From assembly GCA_041745295.1 (NCBI GenBank), contig JBGTJE010000060.1, positions 219,750 to 283,749 on the forward strand: 64,000 bases of DNA, given 5' to 3'. Position 1 is the stretch's first letter. Each line of letters opens with the position of its first letter. The notes beneath the pieces are model-generated. The model saw only the letters and a list, made by a program, of their open reading frames with translations. It searched no databases and was not told where the DNA came from. Both the position numbers and the translations under genes were made by a program. Positions 60,203 through 64,000 of this stretch are shown in pieces. This stretch comes from JANMEB01 sp041745295. GTDB taxonomy: Bacteria > Planctomycetota > Planctomycetia > Pirellulales > Pirellulaceae.

Positions 60203-60838
60203 CTAACGCGACTCGGCTGACTCGCCCGTGGCGATTCGCAGCGGGCTCTTGTTGATCTCCGAGTTTATTTCATTGCGGACGGAACCGTTTTGAAACGGGC
60301 CGATGCCCAATACCGACCAGCGGCTGTCGTCGCCTCGAGCCATTTGTCGACCACTGTCAAACACCATCTGTCCGCTGCTCGATTGGTAGGCCACCAAGGC
60401 GATTTTAGCGGTGCCGTACTGACTCGACCGCTCGTACAAACGAACTTCGGGCATTTCAAAAGGAAGCGGTCCCGGCATCGCGACCGATGGCATGCCGACG
60501 AAACTGTCGACATTGTCGGTGCCGATGCCTCCTGAGCGAATCTCGATCGTTATCTCGGATTCTTCTTGCTTTCCCACGAGTAGCGCACCACTCTGCAGCA
60601 GCTTTTCGCGAATCGAAGCAATCAGATATCCCTTGTCGACGCAATCGAGGTACTTTTCTTCGACGTACACTTTTTTTCCGTCAACCGACGGAAGTGGAGT
60701 CTTGTCCAGCGCTTGATCCACGGCATTGGAAAGCAGCAGTTGCTCCGTCCCGGTGCGGGACGTGTGCGACGTCCGCGTGGTCGTGCAGGATGCCAACACC
60801 AAAACTCCAATCGCTATAAGCATCGAACGCACATGCAT
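60203..60838 (-). CDS. Lipoprotein resembling DUF6655
   Basis: A 211-residue lipoprotein: signal peptide SMLIAIGVLVLASC with lipobox VLASC. The mature part begins TTTRTSHTSRTGTEQLLLSNAVDQAL, which resembles, from memory, planctomycete proteins of DUF6655. Patterns VYVEEKYLDCVDKGYLIASIREKLLQSGA and ESEITIEIRSGGIGTDN follow. No catalytic motif is seen. Function unknown; a role in the outer envelope is assumed. It stands alone. Confidence 0.7.
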   Translation of the reverse strand: MHVRSMLIAIGVLVLASCTTTRTSHTSRTGTEQLLLSNAVDQALDKTPLPSVDGKKVYVEEKYLDCVDKGYLIASIREKLLQSGALLVGKQEESEITIEIRSGGIGTDNVDSFVGMPSVAMPGPLPFEMPEVRLYERSSQYGTAKIALVAYQSSSGQMVFDSGRQMARGDDSRWSVLGIGPFQNGSVRNEINSEINKSPLRIATGESAESR

Positions 60839-61292
60839 CGACTCACTCCATCTACCTTTAGGTGGGCGCGGTCATCGGTCGGCCACGCGCAAAAAATCGC
60901 GCAAGAGTTGTAGTCGATTCCGTGAATTAGTTCAATCGATTTTCTGATGAAATCAGCGAATGCTGGCGGCGCAATGCTGCAGTATTCACTCGTTCCCATT
61001 TTCCTGCGTGAGGGAGTCCTGGAATTCAATCATTGCCTTTTCAGACTGCGCGGTTTGCGATGCCACTGTGCCATAAGCCACGCGGCCGTCATTCCGGGCT
61101 GAGTCCCGGAATCCATCTTCCACGGATGGGGGATTAGCCCGTGTTACGACGATTCGGAAGTTGAAGGGAGAGTCTCCCAAGTGCGGAGCCTGTCCACAAC
61201 ACGTTAAGTCAACGGTTGCTTGGCAATTCTCCTTCCCTGGGCCTGGATTCCGGGTCTCAGCCCGGAATGACATAGGTTGTGAACACTGAAAA
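60839..61292. other. Gap with a facing pair of TCATTCCGGGCTGAG repeats
   Basis: About 454 bases between minus-strand genes. The two inward-facing copies (61089-61115 and 61244-61272) enclose about 130 unique bases and look like the ends of a small element. Nothing else was recognised. Confidence 0.5.
61089..61272. repeat. Inverted pair of TCATTCCGGGCTGAG repeats, MITE-like
   Basis: The left end TCATTCCGGGCTGAGTCCCG and the right end, reading CGGGTCTCAGCCCGGAATGA, are near-perfect inverses over 27 bases. The enclosed 130 bases have no recognisable gene. Copy 1 of the same end is at 39331. The arrangement resembles a miniature inverted-repeat element or two independent insertions in opposite directions. 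Confidence 0.55.
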
Positions 61293-62783
61293 CTAATCGT
61301 TCAGCACCACAATCGGCCAGCGGCAATAGGGCGCCAAGTTTCGCGCGTCGGCATCACTGGCCACAAACACCATCGCTTCGTCGGCGCGGAGATGCGTCAA
61401 GTTCAAGTCGCCCACGACCCGCCATTCGGCTTCGATCGTCCAATTAGCGCTGACACCATCAGCGCGCTGGAAAAAAGGTCGATGCGCAGAATCCATTCGT
61501 TCCCAGTCCGACTCGTCGCCGTACACGACAGGCCTCCCGCCGAGCGATGTCAATACAGCTCGATCAATCGCCACTCCGTAGGGCTCGAAATCCCAGCGGG
61601 CGAGATGGTTGCGAAAAAACCTCAACCGGCGAAACTCCCGCAACGGTCGGTTCGTAAAGCAAACGACCCGGGATGCGTCTCGGGTCAACCGATTATCGGC
61701 AATCAATTGTTGCTGCACGACGATTCGCTGCAGCGTCGCCAGAGCGCCGCGATGACGATTCGCATGGCCCAACAAGAGTGAATCCAAATAATTTGCTTCG
61801 CTTTCGTCCAACCAGGCGCCGCGTTGGCGCCGCGTAAAGTGCGAAACGTATTTCTCCGGATCGATTTGGTCCAAGCGTAGAATTTTCGTAAATGAGCCTT
61901 GGCACACAGCGTCATTGGCACTGAAGCGGAAGGATGGGTCCGCGGGTGGGCCAACAACGTGCCACGCAATCGCTCCTTGTTGCAGCAGGGACTCAACATA
62001 CTTGGGTCGCTGGGGGCTGTTCGGAGTCAAGATCATTGTTCGACAAGACGTCTCCGCGGCCGCCGTGCTCAACCGCTGAGTAAGCAAATGGTGAATATTT
62101 CCGTTGGGACGCAAATGGATCGAGCGAATCTCCCGACAAAATGCTGCAACACAGCGATCACCGGGTAACAGTTGGTCGTCGCTGGCCACGACTCGCAACA
62201 CGCACGTTGACTCAGAGCCCGATTCTGCCTGTTGCAGCAATGTTGCCTCGCTGAGCCCCTTGCCGAATTGCTCGATCGTGGTTTGCAGCATGACGGCAAC
62301 GCGAATCGCATACAGCGCGGCAAGCCTGCGAAGGAATCTATAGGTGAACTGCCCGGGAGCGATCAATAAGCAAGTCTCGTGATTCAACTGCAGGCAGAAT
62401 GTTCGCAATGCATCAAACCACTCTGGGTGTTTGTCCAGAGTGCGACCTAAGCGCGAACTGACTGCTGTGGTGAACGAGGGACAAGTCGCATTTCCCAAGA
62501 CGACAAACACGCCACCGCTTTCGCAGAGTTCTGTCCCCGGCGGCCACTGCGTGAAGAGCGAAATTCCGCGGCGCTGTAAAGCAGCAATCGAACTGGCGAG
62601 GCGCCGATCGCTACCGCAGTTTCTCTTCAAACGGAAAAGTACCTCTTCATCGCTTGACAGATTCAACTGGTCCAGACCGCCGGCTGCCTCGGGGATCCCG
62701 ATCTCAGATAAGACTCTGGCGAGAACGCCCGCTTCCACGGGAATGGTGGAATTGTGCGACTGGGCGGATATCATGCGGCTCAT
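61293..62783 (-). CDS. 496-residue protein of unknown function
   Basis: No domain is recognised with confidence. The N-terminal half (SDEEVLFRLKRNCGSDRRLA, FVVLGNATCPSFTTAVSSRLGR, CLLIAPGQFTYRFLRRLAALYAI) has alternating strands and helices, with a GNATCPSF turn and a later VASDDQLLPGD that could form a nucleotide-like fold. The C-terminal half has SHFTRRQRGAWLDESEANYLDSL, VCFTNRPLREFRRLRFFRNHLARWDFEPYG, VVYGDESDWERM and WTIEAEWRVVGDLNL, all of which look structured and conserved. There is no signal peptide, so it is cytoplasmic. It stands alone, divergent from the nitrilase-family gene. The family seems restricted to planctomycetes from memory of similar C-terminal patterns. Confidence 0.6.
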   Translation of the reverse strand: MSRMISAQSHNSTIPVEAGVLARVLSEIGIPEAAGGLDQLNLSSDEEVLFRLKRNCGSDRRLASSIAALQRRGISLFTQWPPGTELCESGGVFVVLGNATCPSFTTAVSSRLGRTLDKHPEWFDALRTFCLQLNHETCLLIAPGQFTYRFLRRLAALYAIRVAVMLQTTIEQFGKGLSEATLLQQAESGSESTCVLRVVASDDQLLPGDRCVAAFCREIRSIHLRPNGNIHHLLTQRLSTAAAETSCRTMILTPNSPQRPKYVESLLQQGAIAWHVVGPPADPSFRFSANDAVCQGSFTKILRLDQIDPEKYVSHFTRRQRGAWLDESEANYLDSLLLGHANRHRGALATLQRIVVQQQLIADNRLTRDASRVVCFTNRPLREFRRLRFFRNHLARWDFEPYGVAIDRAVLTSLGGRPVVYGDESDWERMDSAHRPFFQRADGVSANWTIEAEWRVVGDLNLTHLRADEAMVFVASDADARNLAPYCRWPIVVLND

Positions 62784-62925
62784 GAGATGTTTCCGTTCGA
62801 TGGGCAGCCGACAAATGCCAGTCCAAGGCGACCAATTCCGACCCGCAGTTGGGATGTGGTTGCTCGTCTGGATCGAGTGGAGTCAACTGATAAACTGAAA
62901 TGGGTCTAGGAGGCGAATAGGCGAT

Positions 62926-63765
62926 ATGAAGACCAAAGAAGTTTACCAAATTGCCGGCGTTCAGATGCCGGTCGAATTCGCCGACCCTCCGCGGAATACG
63001 GATGCAGTCATCGATCACTTGCAAAAAACGGCATCTCGTGGTGCGGACCTGACAGTTTTTCCAGAATGCGTGCTGTCGGGATATTGTTTTAGCGACCCGG
63101 AGGCGGCGCAAGCTGCTTCCCTGGACGTCGATTCAAGCGAGATTTATCGGCTCGCGGAATGTTGCCGCGATCTGAATACGTCGACCGTGTTTGGCTTTTT
63201 GGAGCGGACCGAACACGGCCTTTGCAATACCGTCGCACTGCTTGGTCCGATTGGCTGGATTGCTAGCTATCGCAAAGTCCATTTACCGAAAATCGGCGTC
63301 GATCGATTTACCCTGCCCGGCGATCAGCCCTTTCAGGTCGTCGAGCATATGGGGTTGAGAATTGGAATGCTGATTTGTTACGACTGTTCGTTTCCCGAGG
63401 CCGTCCGAGTGTTAGCGCTGCAGGGTGCGGACATCGTGATCTTGCCCACCAATTGGCCGTCGACGTCCGGCGGTACCGCCGATTTCGTACCCAATTGCCG
63501 CGCGCTCGAGAACAACATCTATTTTGCGGCGGTCAATCGCATTGGCCTGGAAAATGGCTTTCAGTTCATCGGCAAAAGCAAAATTTGCGCACCGAGCGGA
63601 CGCGAACTCGCCTTTGCCAATCACGATCGATTCGAAATTCTGCAAGCCGATATTTGTCCGGCAACCGCTCGCCAGAAGCGGCTTGTCCACGTGCCGGGTG
63701 AGCACGAAGTCGATCGTTTCGCCGATCGCCGACCCCAGTTTTACGGCGGCGTTAGCCAAAGTTGA
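62926..63765 (+). CDS. Carbon-nitrogen hydrolase of the nitrilase superfamily
   Basis: A 279-residue amidohydrolase. The catalytic triad is visible: E47 in FPECVLSGY, K117 in YRKVHLP and C151 in LICYDCSFPEA. The rest follows the family: ILPTNWPS, RALENNIYFAAVNRIG and IGKSKICAPSG. It should hydrolyse an amide or nitrile-type bond of a small metabolite (omega-amidase or carbamoylase-like). The substrate is not determinable. AGGAGG lies 12 bases before the ATG. It stands alone. Confidence 0.88.
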   Translation: MKTKEVYQIAGVQMPVEFADPPRNTDAVIDHLQKTASRGADLTVFPECVLSGYCFSDPEAAQAASLDVDSSEIYRLAECCRDLNTSTVFGFLERTEHGLCNTVALLGPIGWIASYRKVHLPKIGVDRFTLPGDQPFQVVEHMGLRIGMLICYDCSFPEAVRVLALQGADIVILPTNWPSTSGGTADFVPNCRALENNIYFAAVNRIGLENGFQFIGKSKICAPSGRELAFANHDRFEILQADICPATARQKRLVHVPGEHEVDRFADRRPQFYGGVSQS

Positions 63766-63812
63766 GACGCTGCCGCCTACACAAGTACTGAACGTCGACT
63801 TCGTTTCTTCGT

Positions 63813-63867
63813 TTAACGGCAAGCCAAAGGCGACTGCCCGTGATAAATTAGAAAGCCGTCGCCTACG
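63813..63867. repeat. TTTAACGGCAAGCCAAAGGC unit, second copy
   Basis: Matches the unit at 55219-55245. Here it is followed by GCCGTCGCCTACGG, so that AGGCGAC and GTCGCCT face each other as an inverted repeat. The last 130 bases of the window hold nothing recognisable. Confidence 0.65.
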
Positions 63868-64000
63868 GAGAGTCCTGAAATAGTAGCGTGACTCGTGGAG
63901 AGCGAAGCTTGTGGAGTTGTGTTTTGAGTTGGGTTGGGGTTGAGAGTGGTTTGGGATTTGGGATTCGAGGTAGAGTAGCGTTTGGGGGTGCAGTTGTCAG

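Noticed and set aside
61293..62783. Phage or defence gene
   Set aside because: No nuclease, helicase, toxin or phage motif and no defence neighbours; kept as unknown.

Overview
The window is a stretch of bacterial chromosome that looks planctomycetal, most likely of the Pirellulales type. This is inferred from gene content. It carries a giant secreted ELWxxDGT-repeat protein with a LEPR-XLL-like N-terminal motif, a DUF1570 metallopeptidase-like protein, a secretin-N-type protein, a redoxin/cytochrome c/copper-monooxygenase fusion with EF-hands, zinc-ribbon membrane proteins, many small lipoproteins, and gene ends littered with GC-rich palindromic repeats. Most genes stand alone or in pairs, and the coding strand switches often.

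Layout. 1-4 kb: the tail of a flavin oxidoreductase and the ELWxxDGT protein. 4-9 kb: dihydroorotase, a secreted coiled-coil protein and an acyl-CoA carboxylase subunit. 9-16 kb: acyl-CoA dehydrogenase, thiolase, xylulokinase and a solute-binding lipoprotein. 16-23 kb: purE, a short SecA-type ATPase coupled to a lipoprotein gene, panB and two tandem transglutaminase-like genes. 23-33 kb: lipoproteins, an alpha/beta hydrolase, trpS, an SGNH hydrolase, selB, the copper-monooxygenase fusion, a serine-hydrolase remnant, type-B L31 and a thioredoxin-like protein. 33-45 kb: a 53-residue basic protein, upp, larC with an alcohol dehydrogenase, glgC with a helix-hairpin-helix protein, rpsA and groES-groEL. 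45-51 kb: a broken REP-associated transposase, a cysteine-rich membrane protein, a Crp/Fnr regulator and a 968-residue secretin-N-type protein. 51-64 kb: DUF1570, a TatD-like hydrolase, a PDZ protein, tadA-tadB-tadC with a secreted protein, lipoproteins, a 496-residue protein of unknown function and a nitrilase-family amidohydrolase.

Functionally this is a housekeeping backbone (pyrimidine, purine and pantothenate synthesis, translation, folding, glycogen) mixed with envelope and secretion functions. Three acyl-CoA genes sit together and may serve fatty-acid or branched-chain amino-acid breakdown. SelB implies selenoprotein synthesis and LarC implies a nickel-pincer cofactor, but no other gene of either pathway is visible here.

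No CRISPR array, prophage, intact insertion sequence, rRNA or tRNA was found. The most unusual items are the SecA-type motor that lacks the C-terminal third of SecA and is paired with a lipoprotein, the transglutaminase pair in which one copy has lost its catalytic residues, and the abundance of palindromic repeat families, one of which has become the C-terminus of a large protein. Repeats, frameshifts and motif losses were read by eye; family names come from recognising motifs, not from database searches.
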